Source: Lentisphaerota bacterium (GTDB lineage Bacteria; Verrucomicrobiota; Kiritimatiellia; UBA8416; VGWI01). From it: a stretch of 37,041 bases of DNA. The notes beneath the pieces were generated by a model. It was not told the DNA's origin and made no database searches. It worked only from the letters and a program-made list of their open reading frames with translations. A program made the translations under genes and the position numbers. The DNA lies in assembly GCA_016873655.1 (NCBI GenBank), contig VGWI01000017.1, positions 1 through 37,041 of the forward strand. The letters are read 5' to 3'. Positions 8,248 to 15,939 of this stretch are shown here, piece after piece. Position 1 is the first letter of the stretch. The number at the start of each line of letters is the position of its first letter.

Positions 8248-8949
8248 GTGAAGAGACATGGAGTTGGGATTCTGGTCTCGGTGCTGGCGGTTGGCGTTCT
8301 TGCAGCGCCTCTGTCTGTGACTGCGGCCGAGGCCGCAGGGGGCGAAGCCGAGCAGGCCAAGCCCGAACTGCAGAAGGAAGCCGAGCAGGCCAAGCCCGAA
8401 CTGCAGAAGAAGGACAAGGCTGAGAAGAAGGATCGAAGCAACGTTGACTTTGTGGTCACAGCGTTGCCGGCCTCGCTTCTGGTGGACGTGCAGGGCGAAA
8501 AGCTCACAATTGCCGGCGAGCGCATGTCGAAGGTCTACATGATGCCGAACATCATGGCGGGCGTTGGCATGGAGTTCGGCGACCTGTACGTTGATCTGCA
8601 GGGCGGAGTCGGGATGATCGTGAACGACCAGTTCCAGTCATTCCTGCTCGAGGCCGTGCTCGGCGCCAGCTACGCGTTTACAGATTCCTTCAACTGCGGG
8701 CCGCGCGTGGGGTTGCTGTACCTCACGGATCCGGACTATACGGAGGATGACACCGCCGATTTCGACGAGGCGGCGGGGTTGCTGGTCGGGTTCCAGATGT
8801 CAATGGGCGACAGGATTGCATACGTCGTTTCCGTTGACCTTGTGATGGCCTCGATGGACGTGAACGCCGATGAGGGAGTGGTAACCAGCAAGGACAAGCT
8901 GGAAATCTCGTCTCTCGCGTTCCAGTTCGGTGTGCGCGGAGAGTTCTGA
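8248..8949 (+). CDS. Small outer-membrane beta-barrel protein
   Basis: 233 residues starting with GTG at 8248, eight bases after the purine-rich GGAAGGGGGG. It has a signal peptide (MKRHGVGILVSVLAVGVLAA...TAAEA), a charged linker at about residues 30-62 made of two copies of an 11-residue unit (EAEQAKPELQK), and a C-terminal region of alternating strands such as GDLYVDLQGGVGMIV, LEAVLGASYAFTDSF and RIAYVVSVDLVMASM. It ends in FQFGVRGEF, where the terminal Phe is the usual signal for BAM-assembled barrels. The barrel looks like the 8-stranded OmpA/OmpX size class, but no family is recognised. The Lys/Glu linker could contact peptidoglycan or a partner; that is inference. Confidence 0.65.
   Translation: MKRHGVGILVSVLAVGVLAAPLSVTAAEAAGGEAEQAKPELQKEAEQAKPELQKKDKAEKKDRSNVDFVVTALPASLLVDVQGEKLTIAGERMSKVYMMPNIMAGVGMEFGDLYVDLQGGVGMIVNDQFQSFLLEAVLGASYAFTDSFNCGPRVGLLYLTDPDYTEDDTADFDEAAGLLVGFQMSMGDRIAYVVSVDLVMASMDVNADEGVVTSKDKLEISSLAFQFGVRGEF
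8344..8409 (+). repeat. 33-bp tandem duplication inside the barrel gene
   Basis: Two identical 33-bp units (8344-8376 and 8377-8409) beginning GAAGCCGAGCAGGCC and encoding EAEQAKPELQK twice. There is no base difference between the units, which implies a recent in-frame duplication. Confidence 0.9.
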
Positions 8950-8964
8950 GAAGCGAGGTCCGGA

Positions 8965-9420
8965 CTACCGGATAACGACTTCTTTCGGGAGCAGGATCAG
9001 AAGGACTTTGGCTTCCTTCTGGTCCTGTCTCTCTTCGGACTTCGGAATGACCGTAAGCCGCAGGTCGAGCTCGCTGATCGTCAGCACGTAGTCGGCTTCC
9101 GCGAGAAGCGGAAGATCAAACATCCCGAACTCGTCGGTGGCCGTCTCGTGCAGAAGCTTGTCCTTCTTGAGTTCATCCTCGGTCTCGCCCGGCTTGGACG
9201 ACCACACCTCGACCTTGAGGCCTTCAAGCGTCTGGCGGTCCGTGCGTCGGTCCTCAAGCACTATGACCTTGCCGCGGACAGTGGCGGTTTCCATGACCAC
9301 AGGTATGCCCAGTTCGGGACTGCGGGACCGGGCATGCGATGTGATCGGATTGACGGATGCGCACAACGTGGCGATCAAGAAGCAAAGCAGCGTAAATGCT
9401 CGCGAAGTCTGCATGGCCAT
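8965..9420 (-). CDS. Secreted carboxypeptidase-regulatory-like (beta-sandwich) protein, copy 2
   Basis: 151 residues from the ATG at 9420; an ATG two codons later (9414) is better spaced from the repeated GGAGGAGGAGGAG ribosome-binding site and may be the true start. A signal peptide (MQTSRAFTLLCFLIATLCAS) is followed by a beta-sandwich: VRGKVIVLEDRRTD, LEGLKVEVWSSKPG, ATDEFGMFDLPLLAEADYVL, ISELDLRLTVIP and a closing strand KVLLILLPKEVVIR. It is a paralogue of the 7581-8009 product. It converges on the barrel gene with only 15 bases between the stops, too little for a conventional terminator. Exported structural or binding module; substrate unknown. Confidence 0.68.
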   Translation of the reverse strand: MAMQTSRAFTLLCFLIATLCASVNPITSHARSRSPELGIPVVMETATVRGKVIVLEDRRTDRQTLEGLKVEVWSSKPGETEDELKKDKLLHETATDEFGMFDLPLLAEADYVLTISELDLRLTVIPKSEERQDQKEAKVLLILLPKEVVIR

Positions 9421-9500
9421 CTCCTCCTCCTCCAGGCTGCCGCGTACCCGAAAAAGGTAACCTTCGGCAAGAAACACAGCTCATCCCAAAAGACCACGCT

Positions 9501-9530
9501 TATTTACCCACCGTCCTCGATCGACTTCAA
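9501..9530 (-). promoter_or_regulatory. Possible promoter for the copy 2 beta-domain gene
   Basis: On the minus strand TTGAAG (9525-9530) is followed after 18 bases by TAAATA (9501-9506), in a locally AT-rich stretch of the 178-base gap. The leader to the start codon would be about 75-80 bases. Confidence 0.35.
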
Positions 9531-9598
9531 TGCTAAAACAGGATATTTCTTTGGCCGCTGCGGTGCCTGGGCGGCGCGGACGGCGACAGGGCGTTCCG

Positions 9599-11179
9599 TT
9601 ACCAGACCAGATTGCTGATCGAGCGCTGGACCCATTCGACCTGCTGACGCAGACTGCTGTGCGGGAATGCGCGACGGAACTCATCGCATGCCGCGTCGGC
9701 TTCCGGATACCGTTTCATCTCCACGAGCAGGTCTATCGCGTCGGCAAGCGCGTCATCCGCATCCGGGTTGTCCGGGTACGCGGCCGCGAGCCTGCGAAGG
9801 GCCGCGACCGCGGCCGCCGTGTTGTCGAGCCTGTCAATATACAGGCGGGCGGCGGCGCGCAGGGCGCGGGCGCCTGTTGCGCGTTCCCCCGGGTACTCGT
9901 CAACCTGGAGCGTGTATTCCCGCGCGGCGAACTCGAAGTTGCGCACGATTTCCTCGAAGTGCCGGCCGCGTTCGAAGTGACGCACCGCCGGTTCCAGCCT
10001 CGATATCTTGAGGATGTCGTCGTAACGTGACCGCTCCGAGGCCTCCCTTTCCCACTTGTCCGCCATGAACCGGCTTGTTCCGGTCGGGATGGAGTCGGCC
10101 GCGCGTATGCGCAGGTTGCGGTTGACCGTGATCGCCTGCTCCCTCAGAACTGCCAGGATGGGCATCTGCGGCTCAAGGACCGTGCCGCCGACGGGGCAGT
10201 CGGCTTCTATCGTGCCGTCGCGCTGGCCGATCAGGAAATGCCAGGAATTGAACGACAGGTTCAGCAGCCCGGTTCCGGCGGTGCGAACGTTGGGTTGTAT
10301 CCGCAGCCCCGTGGTTTTCAGCGACGTGATTCCCGACAGCCTGCCTGACCTGCAGCACGCGTTGATGAAATAGTCGAACTCGCCGGCGCGCGCGGTGAAC
10401 GGCGCCACGGCGAGGAGGAGCGGGTTGATCTGGCGAATTGGAACGCCGCGCATTTCCAGGTCCAGATCAGCGTCGAGCTCGGAGGGGGACAGCCTGTCCA
10501 TTGCGCATCTGCCGGCTCCACGGAAGGATGACAGTGCGTTTGAACTGACGGCGAACCTGCCTTCGAAGGCAAACGAATACGGGACAACGGGGTTCGTGTC
10601 GGAAGCCTGCCTCAGAAGGAACACGGCGTTCGTCAGAAGGACGGAAACCTCGTCGGCGTCAGGCAGGGGGCGGAATCGCACGGCCGAGGAGACGTTGGAG
10701 ACCAGCAGGATGCTGAGCCGGGAAAAGTCGATCTCGACCGGGAGGGGGGTTGGCTTCATGTGAACCAGACTGTCCGGCAGGGGTTCGGACGTTGTCGCGA
10801 CGGTTCTCACGCCGTCCACGACAATCTCGGAGGGTGCCAGCCGCCGGTTGAGCATGTGCGGAAGACTGTAGCGGACCACGACCGAGTTTACCCGTGACTC
10901 GATGGCGGCGCCGGCGGTTATCTTCATGTCCTCCGCGCGGAACGAAGCAAAGCCCGGCTCAAGGCCCATGCGGCCGAACCGCACGTCGACGCCGGAGAAG
11001 TCCAGCAGGGCCATCTTCACCGCTCCGTAGTAAAACAGGCGGGAGAACGGAGACCGTATTGAGAGCAGCCACCAGGGTGATGTGGCGGCGGCGAGTATCA
11101 ACAGAGGGATGCCGAAAAGCAGCGGGAGGAAAAGTCGCCTGCGGATGGCCATCTCTCGCCTGGATCCCGGTTCCGGCAT
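9599..11179 (-). CDS. Membrane-anchored AsmA-like protein with C-terminal TPRs
   Basis: 526 residues. One N-terminal membrane anchor (RRRLFLPLLFGIPLLILAAA, about residues 13-33) is followed by a long beta-rich extracytoplasmic region of about 350 residues (GVDVRFGRMGLEPGF, RLSILLVSNVSSAVRF, SELDADLDLEMRGVPIRQ). This resembles AsmA/DUF748-type envelope proteins that bridge or traffic lipids, though I see no diagnostic motif. The last 130 residues are tetratricopeptide helices (ERGRHFEEIVRNFEFAAREY, RLYIDRLDNTAAAVAALRRL) ending EFRRAFPHSSLRQQVEWV. That ending nearly repeats the tail of the upstream TPR protein. The ATG at 11179 lies 4 bases after the upstream stop; an in-frame ATG at 11152 is an alternative. 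The two genes are clearly cotranscribed. Confidence 0.55.
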   Translation of the reverse strand: MPEPGSRREMAIRRRLFLPLLFGIPLLILAAATSPWWLLSIRSPFSRLFYYGAVKMALLDFSGVDVRFGRMGLEPGFASFRAEDMKITAGAAIESRVNSVVVRYSLPHMLNRRLAPSEIVVDGVRTVATTSEPLPDSLVHMKPTPLPVEIDFSRLSILLVSNVSSAVRFRPLPDADEVSVLLTNAVFLLRQASDTNPVVPYSFAFEGRFAVSSNALSSFRGAGRCAMDRLSPSELDADLDLEMRGVPIRQINPLLLAVAPFTARAGEFDYFINACCRSGRLSGITSLKTTGLRIQPNVRTAGTGLLNLSFNSWHFLIGQRDGTIEADCPVGGTVLEPQMPILAVLREQAITVNRNLRIRAADSIPTGTSRFMADKWEREASERSRYDDILKISRLEPAVRHFERGRHFEEIVRNFEFAAREYTLQVDEYPGERATGARALRAAARLYIDRLDNTAAAVAALRRLAAAYPDNPDADDALADAIDLLVEMKRYPEADAACDEFRRAFPHSSLRQQVEWVQRSISNLVW

Positions 11180-11183
11180 GGAC

Positions 11184-12038
11184 TCAGGGCGTTCTCGCGT
11201 ACTTGAGCGTTCTCGCCTCGATGCGTTCGATTTGCGTGAGCAGCGAACTGTGTGGAAACCGCCTGCGGAATTCCACGCAGAGCCTGTGCGCCTCCGCGTA
11301 GTTGCGCAGGTCGGATTCCGTCAGCTCGATCGCCTTCGCCATGGCCCTGTCCGCCGTATCGCTGGTTGTGTACTGTTCCGCGACCGCGAGGTAGTCGGCG
11401 GCCGCCTCGTTGAACATGCGTTCGCGGTTCCTGATGCCTGCGCGCGCCATGAGGGAGTCATCCGCCACGTCGGACTTCGGGTATTTCTCTATCACCGTGG
11501 TGTAGCAACGGATCGCCTCGCCGGCATTCCTGATGTTCTCCTCGAACACCTTCGCGCAGCGGTAATGGGCAAGAGGCGCCACGGGGGCGGCGGGGTAGGC
11601 GGCAGCCGTATCGGTCCATGTCTTGACCGCCCGGCCCCAGATCCTCTCGTTCGCGTAGAACTCGCCCTTCAACATGCCGGCATCCGGCGCGAGCCGTCCG
11701 CTCGGGAAGCGCTTGCCGTGCAGGCAGAGCGCGGTGAAGGCAAGAGAACGCGACTCGTAGTCGTTGATCTTCAGCAGCACCTCGGCGGACCGGAACAGAG
11801 CTTCCTCCGCTTCCGGCCCGGATGACGTCTCGGCCGCCTTGCCGAGGGTCTCCGCTGCGCGGTAAAGCAGCTCGCGGCTCATGGTGCGGTCGGTGCAGCG
11901 TTCGGCTTCGGAAAGAATTTCCATGCCCGCCGCGAGGTAGGAACGAGAGAGTGACTGGTCCTGCGCGAGCGATTCGACGGCTGCCGACAGCAGGGCCGAC
12001 AGGGCGATGGCGATGTGTCTATGGAACGGCAGTCTCAT
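11184..12038 (-). CDS. Secreted TPR (tol-pal/YbgF-like) protein
   Basis: 284 residues with a signal peptide (MRLPFHRHIAIALSALLSAAVESLAQ). The mature protein is helical with several TPRs of the tol-pal/outer-membrane-assembly class: YESRSLAFTALCLHGKRFPSG, ERIWGRAVKTWTDTAAAYP, AGEAIRCYTTVIEKYPKSDVAD, MFNEAAADYLAVAEQY. Tails such as YPKSDVAD resemble YbgF/CpoB and BamD repeats. It ends EFRRRFPHSSLLTQIERIEAR, nearly the same as the end of the downstream AsmA-like protein, so the two share a duplicated C-terminal repeat. Envelope scaffold by inference. No good Shine-Dalgarno sequence precedes the ATG at 12038. The 276 bases upstream hold no supported gene. Confidence 0.65.
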   Translation of the reverse strand: MRLPFHRHIAIALSALLSAAVESLAQDQSLSRSYLAAGMEILSEAERCTDRTMSRELLYRAAETLGKAAETSSGPEAEEALFRSAEVLLKINDYESRSLAFTALCLHGKRFPSGRLAPDAGMLKGEFYANERIWGRAVKTWTDTAAAYPAAPVAPLAHYRCAKVFEENIRNAGEAIRCYTTVIEKYPKSDVADDSLMARAGIRNRERMFNEAAADYLAVAEQYTTSDTADRAMAKAIELTESDLRNYAEAHRLCVEFRRRFPHSSLLTQIERIEARTLKYARTP

Positions 12039-12314
12039 GTTCGCAATGCCCTGTGGGAAGCCGTGCCCTGATGGTTGGGCCGGAACTTCCCGCGGCCGAC
12101 TTCATCACAACAGCGCGGCCTGAACAAGCAGAAACACGGTTCCAATCGCCGCGCCGGGGCGCGAGGCAGCGGAATCCTTGCCGCACGTCCAGCCGCTCTG
12201 GCATATGGCCGCCCGTGCGGTGTGTTTTCGCATGGCTGACGGCCATCGGGCTCCTGCTCGTGAGGAACGTCCATTCACGGCGGCAGCGGGCGGCGGCGGG
12301 GAGTAGCCAGTCAA

Positions 12315-13688
12315 TCAACCGCCGCCGGCTTCTCTCGCCGCGAAGTAGGCTTTCTGAGCTTCGATATAGACGCGGCGCGCTTCTTCCATGGCGGTTTCCT
12401 TCGCTGGGTCCGACATGGACTTCGTTCGCTCGCTTCTCGCTTCGTAGTAGCGCTCGCGGGCGTTCTCATATGCGCGCCGCGCCACTATCTCGGCGGCGTT
12501 CTTCGGATAGCCCGGCGACACGATTCTCGACAGCGCAGGGACGGACGAGGCCTGGAACACGGCGCGGCCCTCGCCCGAGAAGATGGATATCACCACGCCG
12601 TACAGCTCCCGGGCGGCAGGCGCCGCGCCAGTCAGGCCGGTGTCCGTTCTCGGTGCAGAGAGATTCACGGCCGGGCACTCGATGACCGCGCCGTCCTGCG
12701 AGATGGACGGGATGGCGGCCAGGTCTTCGCAGGCCCGCATGAACCGCCCCGAATCGCGGTCTGAAGATTCGCGCGCGTAGTATTGAACCAGGATACGCGG
12801 GTCGCTGAGGTTCAACGTAGAGGCCGCCGAGGCCGGTCGGACCGACACGCGGAGGTGATATGTCCCGCTGCCGCCGGGGGCGATTGAGTTGCCTGCGCCG
12901 GGAGGCGCGAACCCAAGTTCGGCGCCGACCGCGATTGACTGGCTTTCACCGGAAGAAGCGGCGAGGTAGAGCTGAACCGGCTTGAGCGCGACGCCCGGTA
13001 TCGGAGGCGGAACGCCGCCGGAGAAGACGGTGAACGGACCTGCCTCCGTGCGCACGAGAGAAGGCGCCGGCAAAGGATCCGGATCCGCGCCAGCCCCGGT
13101 TGGCGCGGCGGCGTCCGGGTCGGTGAGCAGGACTGGCGGCTCAGGCTCCGCGCTCGCGGTTCCCGTGCCCTGGACACGCCTTATTTCCTCGTTTACCTTC
13201 AGCGCTTCCGGGATTTTTCCGGCCTTGGTAAGGCCCGACTGCAGCCTGCCAAGTGCGGAGACGTACTTATCATTCAGCGCGGTTGTCTCGGAATTGCGGG
13301 CTGCCAGCAGCTTGGTATCGCTGTCCTGGTAGCGTGACTGTATCTCGCGCAGCAAGTCCGGCGTGGCGACCAGGTTGGGCGCGCGGACCTCCCGATCACG
13401 TTCGAACCGCTCCAGCTCGGACTGGATGGCCATCCACGCTTCCAGGTCGCCGGCGGTCTGGGCGCGTTTCTGTATTGCCGCCAACTCCCTTACGTAGAGC
13501 TTCGGCCATTCCGCGAGTTTCTCGTCGTAACGTTTCCCGATCTGCGCCAGGTTCTGCTCGTAGATCGTGAGGTACTGGCTGAGAACGGTTTCCGTGGTGA
13601 CCTCCTGCGCGCGGCAGACGGACACCACCGCGAGCGCCATGGCCGCGTACCTGAAGCACAGTTTAACCGGAGACGCCATGTGTTTCAT
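12315..13688 (-). CDS. Secreted protein with N-terminal coiled coil and central beta domain
   Basis: 457 residues with a signal peptide (KLCFRYAAMALAVVSVCRAQE). Residues about 30-175 are charged helix (SQYLTIYEQNLAQIGKRYDE, LEAWMAIQSELERF, LGRLQSGLTKAGKIPEALKV), a pattern common in exported PVC-group proteins. A Pro/Ala-rich linker (175-235) precedes a beta-rich region (VALKPVQLYLAASSG, GTYHLRVSVRPAS, LYGVVISIFSGEGRAVF). The C-terminus is again charged helix (YENARERYYEARSERTKS). No family is recognised. The start is ATG at 13688, or ATG three codons later. The gene follows the SPFH gene by 72 bases on the same strand and may be cotranscribed with it. Confidence 0.6.
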   Translation of the reverse strand: MKHMASPVKLCFRYAAMALAVVSVCRAQEVTTETVLSQYLTIYEQNLAQIGKRYDEKLAEWPKLYVRELAAIQKRAQTAGDLEAWMAIQSELERFERDREVRAPNLVATPDLLREIQSRYQDSDTKLLAARNSETTALNDKYVSALGRLQSGLTKAGKIPEALKVNEEIRRVQGTGTASAEPEPPVLLTDPDAAAPTGAGADPDPLPAPSLVRTEAGPFTVFSGGVPPPIPGVALKPVQLYLAASSGESQSIAVGAELGFAPPGAGNSIAPGGSGTYHLRVSVRPASAASTLNLSDPRILVQYYARESSDRDSGRFMRACEDLAAIPSISQDGAVIECPAVNLSAPRTDTGLTGAAPAARELYGVVISIFSGEGRAVFQASSVPALSRIVSPGYPKNAAEIVARRAYENARERYYEARSERTKSMSDPAKETAMEEARRVYIEAQKAYFAAREAGGG

Positions 13689-13760
13689 GCGTTGGGCGAA
13701 CCCATACCATGCCGCCGCGCCGAAATCAACCCGCGTGCTCGAAGACGCGCGCGGGGCCGG

Positions 13761-14846
13761 TCATGTCGCCGGAGGAGGGGGCGGAGGCGCGAACAGAGGC
13801 GCCAGTTCCTGCTGCTCTCCGGCGGGCGCCCATTGGGCCATGCCGGGGCGCCACACGAGCGATTGCGCCGACAACGCGCCGGTCGAGGCCTGCTGCCGCA
13901 GCGCCTCCAGGTCGAACGGGCCCGCCTGCTTGCCGCCTGCAGCCACGTGAAAGAGCGGAACCGGCGGCGGCGCCTGCGGCGTTTCCGGCGCCGCGTTCAC
14001 CGTTCTGCCGATCTGGTTGGCCATGGCGAACCCCATCCCCATGCCCATGCCGCCCGCGGCCATGCCGCCCGGGTTCTTCGCCGCGTCTTCCATCGCGTTG
14101 GCGGACTGGAACTGTGCGTATGCCTGCAGGTTCCCGATGATGCCCATGGAACTGCGCTTGTCCAGCGCCTCTTCCACCGCCGGCGGCAGGGAGATGTTCT
14201 CAACCAGCATCTTTGTCAGTTCCATCCCGTAGTCCTTGAAATCCGCGGCGAGACGCTCGGCCGCGAACCGTCCGAACTCGTCGTAGTTCCCTGCCATTTC
14301 AAGGATCGGGATGGCGGCTTCTCCGAGAAGGTCGGAAACACGCGCAACGATCAGGTTGCGGAGCTGGCCGGTTATCTCCTCCGCCGTGTAGCGTGGCTGG
14401 GTCGCGGCGACCTGCCGCAGGAAAGCCGCGGCGTCGGCTATGCGGATGGCGTACGAGCCGAACGCGCGCAGGCGCACCGGCCCGAACTCTGAGTCACGCC
14501 GCATTACGGGATTCTTTGTGCCCCATTTCAGGTCGGTGAACTGGCGTGTGCTTACAAAGTAAACTTCCGCCTTGAACGGGCTTTCGAACCCGTACTTCCA
14601 TCCCTGGAGCGTGGAAAGGATCGGCAGGTTCCTCGTCTCCAGCGCGTGAGAACCGGGCGCGAAGACGTCGGCCAGCTTTCCCTCGTTGATGAAGACTGCC
14701 GCCTGCGATTCGCGCACGACGAGCCGTGCGCCGTACTTGATCTCGTTTCCGTACCTCTCGAACCTGTACGCCATCGTGTCGCCCGATTCGTCGAGCCACT
14801 CGATGATGTCTATCAGCTCCCCGCGAAGCTTGGAGAAGAGTCCCAT
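13761..14846 (-). CDS. SPFH-domain protein with C-terminal GYF_2 domain (YdjI-like)
   Basis: 361 residues starting MGLFSKLRGELIDIIEWLDES, the hallmark N-terminus of the virion-core-like SPFH family (Bacillus YdjI relatives). The SPFH domain covers about residues 25-245, with GARLVVRESQAAVFINEGK, FESPFKAEVYFVSTRQFTDLKWGT (two adjoining segments) and VRLRAFGSYAIRIAD. A Gly/Met-rich linker (GGMAAGGMGMGMGFAM) leads to a GYF_2-type domain near 300-350 (FHVAAGGKQAGPFDLEALRQ, then LVWRPGMAQWAP). GGAGGAAAT lies just before the ATG, an excellent ribosome-binding site. Such proteins assemble membrane-associated oligomers and are linked to membrane stress. The GYF_2 module likely binds proline-rich partners. 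The gene is cotranscribable with the secreted coiled-coil gene downstream. Confidence 0.85.
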   Translation of the reverse strand: MGLFSKLRGELIDIIEWLDESGDTMAYRFERYGNEIKYGARLVVRESQAAVFINEGKLADVFAPGSHALETRNLPILSTLQGWKYGFESPFKAEVYFVSTRQFTDLKWGTKNPVMRRDSEFGPVRLRAFGSYAIRIADAAAFLRQVAATQPRYTAEEITGQLRNLIVARVSDLLGEAAIPILEMAGNYDEFGRFAAERLAADFKDYGMELTKMLVENISLPPAVEEALDKRSSMGIIGNLQAYAQFQSANAMEDAAKNPGGMAAGGMGMGMGFAMANQIGRTVNAAPETPQAPPPVPLFHVAAGGKQAGPFDLEALRQQASTGALSAQSLVWRPGMAQWAPAGEQQELAPLFAPPPPPPAT

Positions 14847-14991
14847 TGCATTTCCTCCGTACGAACGCCCGCCTCAGGTGACGCCTGCAGGGAGAATGTG
14901 ACCCCACGTGCGCCGCAAGTCAAACGGATGTTGCCGCGCCTGTACTGCGGGAGCTGCCCCCGTGCAACAGAAACTATTGGTCAAGAAGTAG

Positions 14992-15022
14992 AGAGGCGCC
15001 GGCGTATGGCGCGGGCGCCTCT
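14992..15022 (-). terminator. Possible terminator hairpin
   Basis: A perfect 9-bp stem (AGAGGCGCC at 14992-15000 with GGCGCCTCT at 15014-15022), loop 13 bases, about 50 bases after the stop of the Spy-like gene on the minus strand. The following minus-strand sequence (CTACTTCTTG) is only weakly T-rich, so efficiency is doubtful. Confidence 0.4.
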
Positions 15023-15071
15023 TTCTGCGGGCCGTCACGGCATCGTGCCGATGCCGTGCCAGGAACGTGAT

Positions 15072-15749
15072 TCAGCGATTCTGGCCGCCCGGGCCTTCTT
15101 CACGGCGTGGTCCAAAGCCGCGGCGTCTGCCTTCGGTGCCCGGGCCTTCCCTGTCTTCGAACAGGTTTTTCATCGCCGTGCGGATGTCGTCCCATGTCAG
15201 GCCTTCCTTCTTGCTGAGTTCGGTCAGCATGGTCATGACCTTTGCGTGGTGTTCGTCCATGCGCTTGACCAGTTCCTCGTGACGGGTTTTGGTGCGGCCG
15301 AGGTGTTCCTGCCGCTTCTCGGCCGGAACGTTTTCTTCCTCCATGAGCTTCGTGACGAACTCAACGAGTTCCGTGTACTGCTTGTCCGCGAACGCTGCCC
15401 GCGCGGCAAACTGTTCGGAATGCTGCTTGATCATCGCCCCTACCGCGGCCTTCGGTTCCTGGTCTCTGATGCCGTCCCGGTACGCTTCCATGGCTTTGCG
15501 CTGTTCCCCTGAGAACGCACGCCGCTTTTCGGCCTGCTGGCGATGGAACTCGCGCAGCTTCGCGCCGACGGGTCCGTCGGCCTCTTCGCGCACCGCCCTC
15601 TCGCGGGGACCGGGGCCTTCGCCCTCTCCCATGGGCCGGCGCCGCGGGCCGTTTTGCCCCATGCCGCCTTCCTCCTCCGCCGCGAGCGTTCCGGCCAGCA
15701 TGCAAGCGCCGACCGCCAGCAGAACCGATCGCCATCCGTCCGTTCTCAT
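15072..15749 (-). CDS. Secreted Spy/CpxP-like helical protein
   Basis: 225 residues. GTAAGGAGGCGGCT directly before the ATG at 15749 fixes the start; upstream in-frame codons are leader. The signal peptide is MRTDGWRSVLLAVGACMLAGT...LAAEE. The mature protein is almost all charged helix (EFHRQQAEKRRAFSGEQRKA, KQHSEQFAARAAFADKQYTE, EKRQEHLGRTKTRHEELVKR) with a Gly/Arg/Pro-rich start and end. This resembles Spy/CpxP periplasmic chaperones in size and character, but I do not see a clear LTxxQ repeat. Treat it as a secreted helical protein of that general class. A hairpin at 14992-15022 may end its transcript. Confidence 0.5.
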   Translation of the reverse strand: MRTDGWRSVLLAVGACMLAGTLAAEEEGGMGQNGPRRRPMGEGEGPGPRERAVREEADGPVGAKLREFHRQQAEKRRAFSGEQRKAMEAYRDGIRDQEPKAAVGAMIKQHSEQFAARAAFADKQYTELVEFVTKLMEEENVPAEKRQEHLGRTKTRHEELVKRMDEHHAKVMTMLTELSKKEGLTWDDIRTAMKNLFEDREGPGTEGRRRGFGPRREEGPGGQNR

Positions 15750-15890
15750 AGCCGCCTCCTTACCGTTGTGTTTCCGGAACATCCGTGGCCGCGTCATTAC
15801 GCCGCTCTGCTCCGAATGGTCCTACAACGAGCGCCGTGCGCCGTTTATTTCGTTGGGAGGTCGGGATCTGCCTCTCGTGTCCGGCGCGTG

Positions 15891-15919
15891 TTGACAAGGG
15901 GATGGGCCTCGCGCAGACT
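15891..15919 (+). promoter_or_regulatory. Possible promoter for the histidine kinase
   Basis: A perfect TTGACA (15891-15896) lies 17 bases before CAGACT (15914-15919), a poor -10 box. It is in the divergent gap and would start transcription about 15 bases before the kinase start codon. Confidence 0.3.
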
Positions 15920-15939
15920 TCCAGACGGGGAGGGTGGGG

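Noticed and set aside
12039-12314. Short minus-strand frames in the gap upstream of the secreted TPR gene, one ending in a hydrophobic stretch
   Set aside because: No ribosome-binding site, no family, and competing open frames in the same span; not enough to call a gene.
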